Notes: generated by a model from the sequence alone, not told the origin. A stretch of 30,083 nt of DNA from an uncultured Collinsella sp. (GCA_900544845.1 UQWV01000025.1:1-30083), one strand, 5' to 3'; positions 16,416-24,700 are shown, counted from the stretch's first letter. Numbers and translations are program-made.

Positions 16416-17822
16416 CTATTCCATTTGCGATTTCGCCGCAGCGGCAAGCTGCGCCACATAGTCCTTAAACACGCGGCCGCGCTCCTCATAGCCCGAGAAC
16501 TCATCGAACGAAGAGCAGGCAGGAGAAAGTAAGATCACGTCGCCACGGCTAGACAGCGAACGGGCAACGTCCACGGCATCGCGTAGGTCATCCGCCTGGG
16601 CGATATCCACATCGCCATCGACATCGGCCTCGTCCATAGCGGCGGTGAAGCGCTCGCGCGCATCGCCAAAGCAGACGACCGAGCGCACGTTATCCATAAC
16701 AACGCGCGCGAAGTCCGTGAGCGGCGTGCCCTTATCGTGGCCGCCGAGCAGCAAGATCACGTCGTCATCGGGAAATGCCGTCAGTGCCTTCTCGACCGCG
16801 TCGGTGTTGGTCGCCTTGGAATCGTTGACGTAGCGCACACCGTCAATCTCGCCGCACGGCTCCACGCGATGCTCGAGCGGCTGGAACGAGGCCAGACCGC
16901 GGCGGACACCATCGACATCGGCACCGACGGCCAGAGCAGCCGTGGCGGCACATAAGGCATTGATGACATTGTGGTGGCCCGAGATCTTGAGCTCGGACGT
17001 GGCGACAAGCTGAGTCTCGACGCCCTTCAGGCGGACGACCAACTTGCCGTCGCGCACAAAGGCGGCGTCTGCACCCTCGGGCTCGTCAAAAGCGACCTTG
17101 CAGATGCGGCGGCCCGGCATGTAGATGTACTCATCGAACTCATGGATGCCGGCATCCTCAACGTCGATAACCACGAGGTCGTCGTCGACCATATTCTCGA
17201 ACAACTTGATCTTGGCAAGCGCATAGTTCTTGTGGCTCTTGTGCCAGCCCAGGTGGTCGGGCGTGATGTTGAGCAGCACCGCCACGCGAGGATGAAGCTC
17301 GGCGGTCGTAGCAATCTGATAACTCGACAGCTCGGCCACAAACCACTCATTATGTGCGCGGCCGTCGATCTCGTTCACCGGCGGCTCACCGATATTGCCG
17401 ACGGCCACGCTGGCTTCACCGGCGGCCTTGAGCAGATAATCAGTCAGCGACGTGGTAGTTGTCTTGCCGTTGGTGCCCGTGATGGCAATCCAATTTTGGG
17501 GAGACAAGCGATAGGCAAACTCGGGCTCGCCCATAATCTGAGCGGCATGCTCACGCCCCGCCTTAAAGAAGGACGAGAACTCCGAAATACCCGGGCATGT
17601 CACGCACACGTCATAGGCGCCCTCGACCTGTTCGGTCCCATAGACAAACGACGCACCAGCAGCCTCGAGCGCACGCGTGGCGTCATTGGGCTCAGAGGTG
17701 CCGCCGCCATACACGGTAACGGCGCTTACGCGCTCTGGATGTGCCAGCGCCCAGCGGGCGACATCGAGGCCGGATTTGCCCTGACCCAAAACGAGCAGGC
17801 TAAAGACATCAGCAAGAGGCAT
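16416..17822 (-). CDS. murD: UDP-N-acetylmuramoylalanine--D-glutamate ligase MurD
   Basis: 468 residues. It adds D-glutamate to UDP-MurNAc-L-Ala. The N-terminal domain shows LVLGQGKSGLDVARW; the ATP loop is ITGTNGKTTTTSL; substrate and ligase motifs follow as VAELSSYQI, NITPDHLGWH, YVNDSKATNTDAVEKAL and LLGGHDKGTPL. It starts 9 bases after mraY and is followed closely by ftsW. The ATG at 17822 starts the protein at the expected register; its ribosome site is weak, so coupling is likely. Confidence 0.97.
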   Translation of the reverse strand: MPLADVFSLLVLGQGKSGLDVARWALAHPERVSAVTVYGGGTSEPNDATRALEAAGASFVYGTEQVEGAYDVCVTCPGISEFSSFFKAGREHAAQIMGEPEFAYRLSPQNWIAITGTNGKTTTTSLTDYLLKAAGEASVAVGNIGEPPVNEIDGRAHNEWFVAELSSYQIATTAELHPRVAVLLNITPDHLGWHKSHKNYALAKIKLFENMVDDDLVVIDVEDAGIHEFDEYIYMPGRRICKVAFDEPEGADAAFVRDGKLVVRLKGVETQLVATSELKISGHHNVINALCAATAALAVGADVDGVRRGLASFQPLEHRVEPCGEIDGVRYVNDSKATNTDAVEKALTAFPDDDVILLLGGHDKGTPLTDFARVVMDNVRSVVCFGDARERFTAAMDEADVDGDVDIAQADDLRDAVDVARSLSSRGDVILLSPACSSFDEFSGYEERGRVFKDYVAQLAAAAKSQME

Positions 17823-17831
17823 GAAAGACCA

Positions 17832-18851
17832 CTATCCCAACTGGAAGAACAGAGCAAGGCCAACGGCACCAAATGCCGCAGCGATAATCCAAAAACGGAT
17901 GACGACCTTGGTCTCGGCCCAACCCTTCTTTTCGAAATGATGATGGATGGGCGCCATAAGGAAGACGCGCTTGTGCGTAAAGTGGAAGTAGACAACCTGA
18001 ATCATGACCGACAGGGTCTCAACGATAAACAGGCCGCCGATGATGAGGGAGACGACCTCGGTGTTAGTCATGATGGACGTACAGGCAAACGCGGCGCCCA
18101 GAGCAAGCGAGCCGGTATCACCCATAAAGATGCTCGCCGGATAGCAGTTGAACCACAGAAAGCCCAAGCAGGCACCGGCACACGCGGTGCAGAAGATGGA
18201 CAGGTTCACGTCTCCGTGCAAAAACGCCATGGCAGCCATGGCGAGCATGGCGATCATGGAGGTGCCGCCAGCAAGACCGTCAAGGCCATCGGTCAGGTTC
18301 ACGGCATTAGAAAGACCGGCAATCATCAGCCAGCAAAAGACAATATAGAGCCACGGGAACGAATAGCCGCAGATGGTGGTCGAAAGCACGCCAAGGTCGA
18401 TCGTCAACCCACCGGGAAAACGAATCTCGGGGGCGACACCGCACCAGTTGACGGCAAGTACCGTAAAGGTGACACAGATAATGGTTAGGCCGATCATCTT
18501 GGCATGGGGCGTCAGACCGAGCGAGCGCCCATGCGTAACGGAGGTCAGGTCGTCGATCAGGCCCAGCACGCCGGTCGCCAGCGTGGCGAGCAGCACGAGT
18601 ACGAGCTCGGTGGTGAGCTTGCCCATCAGCAGGCAGGTCAGCGAGATCGCGACGAGGATGACAACGCCACCCATGGTGGGCGTTCCCTGCTTAACCAAAT
18701 GACGCTTGGGGCCGTCGGCACGAACCTGCTGGCCGATACCCTCGACCTTGAGCAGCTTGATCCACCACGGCATGAGCAGCAGTGCAATGGCAGCAGCGAT
18801 GCCAAGCCCCAAAAAGGCCTGATACGTAGGATACGAGGGATTGCCGAACAT
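17832..18851 (-). CDS. mraY: Phospho-N-acetylmuramoyl-pentapeptide transferase MraY
   Basis: 339 residues and about ten membrane helices. It transfers phospho-MurNAc-pentapeptide to undecaprenyl phosphate, making lipid I. Motifs: RHLVKQGTPTMGG near residue 50, NLTDGLDGLAGG, FMGDTGSLALG (Mg2+ and catalytic aspartates) and APIHHHFEKKGW near the C-terminus. It starts three bases after the murF stop. Confidence 0.98.
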   Translation of the reverse strand: MFGNPSYPTYQAFLGLGIAAAIALLLMPWWIKLLKVEGIGQQVRADGPKRHLVKQGTPTMGGVVILVAISLTCLLMGKLTTELVLVLLATLATGVLGLIDDLTSVTHGRSLGLTPHAKMIGLTIICVTFTVLAVNWCGVAPEIRFPGGLTIDLGVLSTTICGYSFPWLYIVFCWLMIAGLSNAVNLTDGLDGLAGGTSMIAMLAMAAMAFLHGDVNLSIFCTACAGACLGFLWFNCYPASIFMGDTGSLALGAAFACTSIMTNTEVVSLIIGGLFIVETLSVMIQVVYFHFTHKRVFLMAPIHHHFEKKGWAETKVVIRFWIIAAAFGAVGLALFFQLG

Positions 18852-18854
18852 GGG

Positions 18855-20279
18855 CTAGCACACACCTTCCACAAAGCGGTCGAGCTCAACAAAACGGGAA
18901 CCCTTGACCAGTACAACATCATGATTTTCAAGTGCGCCGCCCATGCGGTCGAGCACCTGCTGATAATTGGAAAACACCTGAATGCGATCCTCGTCCATGC
19001 CCATCATGCGCGCAGCATCGGCCATAAGCTGGGCCAGCTCGCCGCCCACGCACACCAGCATGTCAAGCTTCTTGGCGGCGGCATAGGCACCCACGAGCTC
19101 ATGCATGCGGGGAGCCTCGTCGCCCATCTCGCCCATCTCTCCCAGGACCGCCATGCGCGAGCCCCTGCACGAAAGCGAGCACAGCAGATCGAGGCCGGCA
19201 GCCATGGATTCTGCACTGGCGTTATAGGAATCGTCGATGATACGGGCGCCGCTCTTGGCGCGCTTGATCTCCTGACGGTGGCCCGTGATCGTAAGCCCCC
19301 TAAAGGCAGCATCGATCTGCTCGGGCGTCACGCCCAGGCGATAGGCAACCGCGGCGGCCTTAACGGCATTTGGGACGGACTGCACGCCGGGGATGGCAAG
19401 CATGGTATCGATTGTCTCGCCCTGACCAAAATCGAGCGTAAAGACCGGACGGCCCTCGTCATCAACTCGAACGTCGCGGGCACGGACCTCATCATCGTCC
19501 GAGACGCCGGCCAGCATCACGTCGATACCAGCAGGCTGGGCGAACGTATCGCGAATGAACGGCGTAAAGTCGTCCTCGCCGCCCAAAACCAGCAGCGGCA
19601 AGAAGTCGCCAGCGGCGCACATACCCTGGACAATCTCGGCCTTAGCGCGGGCGATGTTCTCGCGGCTACCCAAAATGCCGATATGAGAGGTACCAATCTT
19701 GCTCACGATGGCAAGGTTGGGATTGGCGGACTGGGACAGGCGCTCGATCTCGTGGAAATGGTTCATGCCCATCTCGAGCACCAGGACCTCGGTATCGGCG
19801 GGAGCGCTCAGCACCGTGAGCGGCATGCCGATCAGGTTATTGAAATTGCCCTTGGTGGCCCAGACACGATAGCGCTTGGCGAGCACGGCGGCGAGCACGT
19901 CCTTGGTCGTCGTCTTGCCGATGGAACCGGTAATACCAACGACCAGGCAGCCAAGCTCCAGACGGTACGTGTGCGCCAAACGCAGCAGAAAGTCCTCGGG
20001 ATCATCGGTCAGCAAGATGGCACAGCCCTTGTCCTGTGCCAGCGAGACCAGCTCGGCCTCGGGCTCACGCGTCATTACGACGGCGCCGGCACCCGACTGG
20101 ACGGCACGGGAAGCAAAATCATTGCCGTCGACGTTTTCACCGGGAAAGGCGACGAAAATCGTCCCTTCCTCGACCTGACGCGAGTCGATAACGCACCCGC
20201 GGCATACCCGATCGGCTTCTCCCGTCACGGTTCGGGCCCCTGTTGCGGCCGCGAGGTTGTTGACGGCGATCTCTATCAT
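18855..20279 (-). CDS. murF: UDP-MurNAc-tripeptide--D-Ala-D-Ala ligase MurF
   Basis: 474 residues. It adds the D-Ala-D-Ala dipeptide, the last cytoplasmic step. The N-terminal domain (about 1-85) carries CVIDSRQVEEGTIFVAFPG; the ATP loop is GITGSIGKTTTKD; then TKGNFNNLIGMPLTVL, LEMGMNHFHEIERL, KIGTSHIGILGSRENIARAK and DDSYNASAESM. The pattern fits MurF rather than MurE: the GNFNN..GMP segment is MurF-specific and no diamino-acid motif of MurE is seen. murE, usually directly upstream, is absent; a 125-base gap lies between ftsI and murF. Confidence 0.97.
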   Translation of the reverse strand: MIEIAVNNLAAATGARTVTGEADRVCRGCVIDSRQVEEGTIFVAFPGENVDGNDFASRAVQSGAGAVVMTREPEAELVSLAQDKGCAILLTDDPEDFLLRLAHTYRLELGCLVVGITGSIGKTTTKDVLAAVLAKRYRVWATKGNFNNLIGMPLTVLSAPADTEVLVLEMGMNHFHEIERLSQSANPNLAIVSKIGTSHIGILGSRENIARAKAEIVQGMCAAGDFLPLLVLGGEDDFTPFIRDTFAQPAGIDVMLAGVSDDDEVRARDVRVDDEGRPVFTLDFGQGETIDTMLAIPGVQSVPNAVKAAAVAYRLGVTPEQIDAAFRGLTITGHRQEIKRAKSGARIIDDSYNASAESMAAGLDLLCSLSCRGSRMAVLGEMGEMGDEAPRMHELVGAYAAAKKLDMLVCVGGELAQLMADAARMMGMDEDRIQVFSNYQQVLDRMGGALENHDVVLVKGSRFVELDRFVEGVC

Positions 20280-20404
20280 TGCAGCTCCCCTGTAAACCTA
20301 ATAATGCTATCGGCGTATTGTATCCCAGCGCCGCGCATGCGTGGTGCAGGGCATGTGAACACCCCTCAGATTGGACAATGGACCACGCCCAAGATTGTAA
20401 CCCC
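20280..20404 (-). other. ftsI-murF gap, site where murE is usually found
   Basis: This 125-base gap has no gene and no remnant of murE that I can recognise. On the minus strand it contains a TACAAT that could be a -10 element for murF but no matching -35. A GGGGAG lies just before the murF ATG. Confidence 0.5.
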
Positions 20405-22270
20405 CTACTTTGTGCGCGGGATACCCAGTACATCGAGCGCGTTGGCCATGATGGACTGGAATGGCACCGCAGCGGCGTCCGAACCGCTCGGCGTTCCATC
20501 AAGCGTGATGTAGCACAGCACCTTGGGCGACTGAGCCGGCGCAAAACCCATAAAGGACGACATGTAGTTCTCTTTAAGATATCCGCCGTTCTCGTCAGCG
20601 CGCTCGGCCGTGCCGGTCTTGCCCGCCACATCGTAGCCATCCACTGCGCCGCCGACGCCCGTGCCCTCGGCGACGACCGTCTGCATGCACGACGTCACTT
20701 GCGCGGCAGCGTTCTGCGAAATCGCACGCTCGCCCTCTCCCCAATCCTTCTCATCGCCCTTGCTGGACTTATAGAAGTGCGGGGTCATCATCACGCCGCC
20801 GTTGGCGATGCCGCCCACGGCACGTGCGATCTCAATCGGCGAGACGGACAGTGCCTGGCCAAAGCTCATCGAGCCCAGCGTGGCGCCATCATACTGGTCG
20901 CGCTCCTTGACGATGCCCAGACTCTCTCCCGGAAAATCGACACCCGAGCTGTGTCCGATGCCCCACTTGTCCACATAGGCGGCAAAGTCGTCGGCGCCGA
21001 TCTTGCGCCCCACCAGGATAAAGCCCACGTTGGACGAACGGCGCATCATCTCGCGCACATCCATGGTCATGGCGTAGTCGCGTTTATCGGCATCGGTGAC
21101 GGTATCGTCGCCCACTTTGATGCTCGCCGGCACCTCAAACGACGTACTCGAGCGCACGACGCCCAAATCAAAGCTGGTGCCCGCCACGAGCGTCTTAAAG
21201 ACCGAGCCGGGCTCATAGGCATCGGTGACGAGACGCAGGTTCATATCCTCGGTGTTGGCATTTTCCAGATCGGTCTGGTCATACGTCGGGTACGAGCAGG
21301 CGGCAAGGATCTCACCCGTTGTAGGATCGGTCACAAGGGCCGAACCGTTCTTGGCCTTCGTTTTCTCGACCGCCTCGGCCAGGGCGTCCTCTGCCGCACG
21401 CTGGATATTGACGTCAAGCGTCGTCACGATATCAACGCCGTCGACCGCAGCCACCTTTTTATAGGCGCCGCCCGCGATATAGCTGCCATCTCTCGCGCGC
21501 TCGCGCACAAGAGAACCGTTCGTGCCGGTCAAGAGCTTGTTGTATTGCTTTTCCAGACCCGTCAGGCCGTCGTTGTCTACATTCACTACACCCAGCACCT
21601 GCGATGCCAGATTGCCGTATGGATATACGCGCTTCATGGCCTGCTCAAAAAGCACGCCGGGCAGGTTCTTCTTCTCCAGCGCCGCAACATCGTCTTCGTC
21701 CACCTGGCGCTTGATATACACCCAGGTTCCATCGGACTCAACGAGCTTGCGGCAGGTCTTTTTATCGATTCCAGTTGCCTTGACCAGCGCCGACACCGTC
21801 TTGTCAACATCCTCGACAAGCTGCGGGTTCACGGCGATGTTGCGACATTCGACCGACGACGCCAACACGTTGCCGTTGCGGTCGTAGATGGTGCCGCGTT
21901 TGGCATAGAGGGTCTGCGCAAGCAGGCGGCGCGCGTCGGCACGCTCGCGCAGTTTATCGGCTTCGACAATTTGATAGTCGGCAAGGCGAAAGACGCCCAA
22001 GCCCAAGCCAAGCCCGATGAAGCCCATGACGGCTTTGCGGCGAGGCAGAGGCGCGCCTGTGAGCCATTCGGTCGACGAACTCTTGCGCGACCTGGTGTTA
22101 TGCACTTGAGGGCCGCCCGAGCCGCGAAGTCGCGACGCTGGGTCGTTGCCGCGGGACTGCCCGGCGTTGTAAGATTGCCGACCCGTTCCTTGATAACCAG
22201 AACGTCCCCGCGACGAGGGACGTCCAGAACCGCGGCCCCCATCGGAACCGCGGCGATAGTCATTTGTCAT
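20405..22270 (-). CDS. ftsI: FtsI / PBP2B-type division transpeptidase (class B PBP)
   Basis: 621 residues. A Gly/Arg/Ser-rich cytoplasmic tail (about 1-79) with several RG repeats precedes one membrane helix (about 80-95). The PBP dimerisation domain starts with AKRGTIYDRNGNVLA (about 123-137). The transpeptidase domain has all three active-site motifs: SVFK with the acyl-serine at 356, SSN at 412-414 and KTG at 551-553. There is no PASTA domain at the C-terminus. It cross-links septal peptidoglycan with FtsW. The ATG lies 17 bases after the ftsL stop; the ribosome site is poor, which suggests coupling. Confidence 0.97.
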   Translation of the reverse strand: MTNDYRRGSDGGRGSGRPSSRGRSGYQGTGRQSYNAGQSRGNDPASRLRGSGGPQVHNTRSRKSSSTEWLTGAPLPRRKAVMGFIGLGLGLGVFRLADYQIVEADKLRERADARRLLAQTLYAKRGTIYDRNGNVLASSVECRNIAVNPQLVEDVDKTVSALVKATGIDKKTCRKLVESDGTWVYIKRQVDEDDVAALEKKNLPGVLFEQAMKRVYPYGNLASQVLGVVNVDNDGLTGLEKQYNKLLTGTNGSLVRERARDGSYIAGGAYKKVAAVDGVDIVTTLDVNIQRAAEDALAEAVEKTKAKNGSALVTDPTTGEILAACSYPTYDQTDLENANTEDMNLRLVTDAYEPGSVFKTLVAGTSFDLGVVRSSTSFEVPASIKVGDDTVTDADKRDYAMTMDVREMMRRSSNVGFILVGRKIGADDFAAYVDKWGIGHSSGVDFPGESLGIVKERDQYDGATLGSMSFGQALSVSPIEIARAVGGIANGGVMMTPHFYKSSKGDEKDWGEGERAISQNAAAQVTSCMQTVVAEGTGVGGAVDGYDVAGKTGTAERADENGGYLKENYMSSFMGFAPAQSPKVLCYITLDGTPSGSDAAAVPFQSIMANALDVLGIPRTK

Positions 22271-22287
22271 ACTCAGCTACCGTCTTG

Positions 22288-22758
22288 CTACTGAGCGGTC
22301 GCGGTCGCGTTGGCGCCCGCGGCTGCATCCGGCGGAAAGTGAAGTGTAACGCTCTCGCTGGGCTCCACCATGCCATAAGCGCCCGCAAGGTCGCGAATGC
22401 GCGTGTCGGCGCCATAGACCGAATGCATGACCTCCAGGTCGGAGCTCTCATCGGTCGCCTTTTCGAGCGTGTTGGTAAGCTCGGCGTTGCTGTTGAGCAC
22501 CTGGGCCGTAACGCCGGCGAGCGCCACGCGGGCGACGCCGATCGTCATGAAGATAGCCGCAATGATGCAAAACGTTTTAAGAACGCTCATGAAAACCGGG
22601 CTGACCGCCTGGTTTGCCTGACGGCCCGCGCCCGTGTAGACATCAAAGCGCGGCGCGCGCTGCTCACGGGGAGCAACGGGGGCCTGCGGCGTCTCACGAT
22701 AGGCGGGCATGGCGTTCATATCATAGGCGAGTGCTGCGCTTGAAGTGTTGTAGCCCAT
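22288..22758 (-). CDS. ftsL: FtsL-like bitopic division protein
   Basis: 156 residues. A cytoplasmic tail of about 54 residues rich in Ala, Pro and Arg leads to one membrane helix (about 55-83). A predicted short coiled coil follows (about 84-115), then RIRDLAGAYGMVEPSESVTLHF, which resembles the A..LGMV.P segment at the end of FtsL/FtsB-like proteins. FtsL has very low sequence conservation, so the call rests on topology and position between rsmH and ftsI. The start has GGGAGG 9 bases upstream. An alternative is a generic septum-formation-initiator (DivIC-like) protein. Confidence 0.82.
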   Translation of the reverse strand: MGYNTSSAALAYDMNAMPAYRETPQAPVAPREQRAPRFDVYTGAGRQANQAVSPVFMSVLKTFCIIAAIFMTIGVARVALAGVTAQVLNSNAELTNTLEKATDESSDLEVMHSVYGADTRIRDLAGAYGMVEPSESVTLHFPPDAAAGANATATAQ

Positions 22759-22848
22759 GATATGCCGCCTCCCATCCCGAGTACGTTGGTAGTGTGTTTA
22801 AGCTTCGTTTATGGTGCGAGCGGGAGGTCCAATATCGCGCGGTCGCGC

Positions 22849-23814
22849 CTACAGACGCTGCGCCACGCGGATTTTGGCTGATCTCGCCCGAGGGTTGCGC
22901 TCAACCTCATCAGGCTGGGCAACCAGGGGTTTGCGGGTGATGACCTTGAGTATCGGCACGTTGCCGCACACGCACACCGGAATCTCCGGCGGACACGTGC
23001 ACCCCTGGCTCATCTCCTTAAAGTGGTTCTTTACGATACGGTCCTCGAGCGAGTGATACGAGATGACGCAGATACGTCCGCCCGGGTTGAGCCACCTGGT
23101 GGCGGCATCAAGCCCTCGTTCGAGCACATCGAGCTCGTGATTGACCTCGATGCGAATGGCCTGGAAACTTTTCTTGGCCGGGTGTCCACCATGCCGACGA
23201 GCGGCAGCCGGGATACCCGCCTTGATGATCTCGACAAATTGGCCGGTGGTTTCGATCGGTTCTTGCTCGCGGCGGCGCACGATCTCGCGCGCGATCTGCG
23301 AGGCGAACTTCTCTTCGCCGTAGACGCGTAGAATCCGGGCGAGGTCGTGTTCGTTATAGGTGTTGATGACCTCAGCTGCGTTTAAGGTGTTATTACCCGG
23401 ATCCATCCGCATGTCCAATGGGGCGTCCTCGTTATACGAAAAGCCCCTGCCAGGGATATCGAGTTGCGGCGACGAAACGCCCAAATCGAACAGGAAGCCA
23501 TCGACCCCGGGCACCTCGGCCGAGCAAAGCAGCTCGTCCAAGTCGCCGAAGTTGCCCTTCAGCAGCTGGTGCGGAACGCCGGGAACCTCGCGGTCCAGAC
23601 GGGCGCCAGCGGCCTCGAGGGCCATGTCGTCCTGATCGACGCCGAGCAAAAGGCCCGTCCCCCCCACCTGCGCGGCCATCTTTACCGAATGGCCGGCACC
23701 GCCAAGGGTGCAATCGCAGACAACGGAGCCGCTCTTTAGCCGCAGCGACTCAAGCACTTCGCCGAGCATGACAGGTTCATGCCGATATTCTTGTGTCAAG
23801 ATCCCACGCTCCAT
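22849..23814 (-). CDS. rsmH: 16S rRNA (cytosine1402-N4)-methyltransferase RsmH
   Basis: 321 residues, the usual length. It methylates N4 of C1402 in the ribosomal P site using S-adenosylmethionine. Motifs: YRHEPVMLGEVLE at the N-terminus, CDCTLGGAGHS (SAM loop), GVDQDDMAL, FDLGVSSPQLD, GRGFSYNEDAPLDMRMD, HPAKKSFQAIRIEVNHEL and ISYHSLEDRIVKNHF. A CTCPPEIPVCVCG cysteine cluster sits near the C-terminus, as in other members. It starts 20 bases after mraZ. Confidence 0.98.
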   Translation of the reverse strand: MERGILTQEYRHEPVMLGEVLESLRLKSGSVVCDCTLGGAGHSVKMAAQVGGTGLLLGVDQDDMALEAAGARLDREVPGVPHQLLKGNFGDLDELLCSAEVPGVDGFLFDLGVSSPQLDIPGRGFSYNEDAPLDMRMDPGNNTLNAAEVINTYNEHDLARILRVYGEEKFASQIAREIVRRREQEPIETTGQFVEIIKAGIPAAARRHGGHPAKKSFQAIRIEVNHELDVLERGLDAATRWLNPGGRICVISYHSLEDRIVKNHFKEMSQGCTCPPEIPVCVCGNVPILKVITRKPLVAQPDEVERNPRARSAKIRVAQRL

Positions 23815-23834
23815 CCGTTACCCGTGCCTTGCCC

Positions 23835-24269
23835 TTACGAGAAGAAGAGGTCCAGCAGGGCCTCATCGTCATCGTCCTCATCGGCCGCGGCGCGATCCCA
23901 AACCTCAAGGTGGTCGTAGTTGCCCACAACCGTGACCTCGCGGTCGAGGTTCGCCTGCTTGCGGAGAGACTCGGAAAGACCGATACGACCGGCACTGTCC
24001 ACATCCATCGACGTGGTGCGCTTGTTGATCGCCCTCATGAGCTTCTGGTCATTAATGTCACGCGGGTTAAAACCCTCGTGGCCCTCACGACCCGCGAAGA
24101 GTCCTTCGACCCACTTATCGAAGGCCTCGGCAGAGAACACGTACAGAGCATCGACATCCAGGGCTTTGAACACGCGAACGTGCTCTCCAAGCTCCTCGCG
24201 AAGGGGTGCAGGCAGGGACAGACGACCTTTTGCATCGAGATTGCGCTCGTATGCACCAGTCATTCCCAT
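23835..24269 (-). CDS. mraZ: MraZ, transcriptional regulator of the dcw cluster
   Basis: 144 residues. The protein has two tandem AbrB-like half-domains with the paired D-x-K/A-G-R motifs: LDAKGRLSLP at about 11-20 and VDSAGRIGLSE at about 90-100. MraZ forms ring-shaped oligomers, binds direct TGGGN repeats before its own gene and, in the species studied, mostly represses the cluster. The C-terminus carries an acidic run (DEDDDDEALLDL). A GGGAGGG lies before the ATG at 24269; a second ATG six bases downstream is also possible. Likely autoregulated through the boxes at 24354-24400. Confidence 0.97.
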   Translation of the reverse strand: MGMTGAYERNLDAKGRLSLPAPLREELGEHVRVFKALDVDALYVFSAEAFDKWVEGLFAGREGHEGFNPRDINDQKLMRAINKRTTSMDVDSAGRIGLSESLRKQANLDREVTVVGNYDHLEVWDRAAADEDDDDEALLDLFFS

Positions 24270-24305
24270 GTGCGCCCTCCCCTCGGTTACTCAGATGGCA
24301 CGTAC

Positions 24306-24322
24306 GCGGGGAACCACCCCGC
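24306..24322 (-). promoter_or_regulatory. Hairpin in the mraZ leader
   Basis: GCGGGG (24306-24311) and CCCCGC (24317-24322) pair around a five-base loop inside the predicted 60-base mraZ leader, about 37 bases before the ATG. It could affect leader stability; function unknown. Confidence 0.4.
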
Positions 24323-24337
24323 CTGTCGACGTCATTA

Positions 24338-24366
24338 ATAATATGGGGAACCGCCCCATTTTTCAA
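24338..24366 (-). promoter_or_regulatory. Sigma-A-type promoter of mraZ and the dcw cluster
   Basis: On the minus strand the -35 is TTGAAA (24366-24361) and the -10 is TATTAT (24343-24338), with a 17-base spacer. Each matches the bacterial consensus at five of six positions. Transcription should start near 24331, giving a leader of about 60 bases. Confidence 0.75.
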
Positions 24367-24400
24367 CACCTTTCCCCATCCCTTCCCCCACCCCGCCCCA
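24354..24400 (-). promoter_or_regulatory. MraZ-type operator: four TGGGG boxes
   Basis: On the minus strand TGGGG occurs at 24400-24396, 24390-24386, 24378-24374 and 24358-24354. The first two are 10 bases apart, the spacing known for MraZ boxes; the next steps are 12 and 20, close to whole helical turns. The last box lies between -35 and -10, the others directly upstream of the -35. Confidence 0.7.
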
Positions 24401-24448
24401 CTACTCCACCCACCATATATTGCAAAACACCCCCAAGCATATGTTCGA

Positions 24449-24468
24449 AAACACAATATGTTGTGTTT
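24449..24468. promoter_or_regulatory. Perfect 20-base palindrome, possible operator
   Basis: Arms of eight bases, AAACACAA and TTGTGTTT, flank TATG. It lies 80 bases upstream of the mraZ -35. The form suits a dimeric DNA-binding protein; no family can be named. Confidence 0.45.
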
Positions 24469-24476
24469 ACAGCAAC

Positions 24477-24504
24477 GGCGGGATGCCACCTGTGGCACCC
24501 CGCC
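24477..24504 (+). terminator. Strong hairpin with short T-run on the plus strand
   Basis: GGCGGG pairs with CCCGCC and TGCCAC with GTGGCA, with one A/C mismatch and a tiny loop. TTT follows on the plus strand only. There is no plus-strand gene to terminate, so its role is unclear. Confidence 0.4.
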
Positions 24505-24625
24505 TTTCAACCTCAACCTTCAAGTTGACCTTGAGGCGATTTTTGCGTCCTTTTACATGGCGTTCACATCGCCCCCAAACTCCCCCACCCACGGTACACA
24601 CGGCCCACCAACGCGTCGGTGTCTG

Positions 24626-24700
24626 GCGAAAATGGGACGGGCCCCAGATTGCCCATGTGCGCAAAAGTGCGTCTCGGCAATCTGGGGCCCGTCCCCTTTA
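24626..24700 (-). terminator. Long hairpin downstream of xerD, probable terminator
   Basis: Two perfect 20-base arms (24634-24653 and 24676-24695) enclose a 22-base loop that can itself pair partly. On the minus strand the stem is followed by ATTTTCG, on the plus strand by CTTTAATATTT, so it may act in both directions. It begins about 35 bases after the xerD stop. Confidence 0.6.

Noticed and set aside
18504..22294. Very long open frames on the plus strand opposite murF and ftsI (669 and 671 codons), with similar ones opposite sepF/yggS, ftsZ, murD/mraY and pyrG.
   Set aside because: They mirror the strong codon bias of the real minus-strand genes, have no family motifs or convincing ribosome sites, and are full of Arg, His and Gly as expected of antisense translation.
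24449..24468. The 20-base palindrome considered as a dif site for the adjacent recombinase.
   Set aside because: dif sites have two 11-base, only partly symmetric arms around a 6-8 base centre and a recognisable core; this perfect eight-base dyad does not match.
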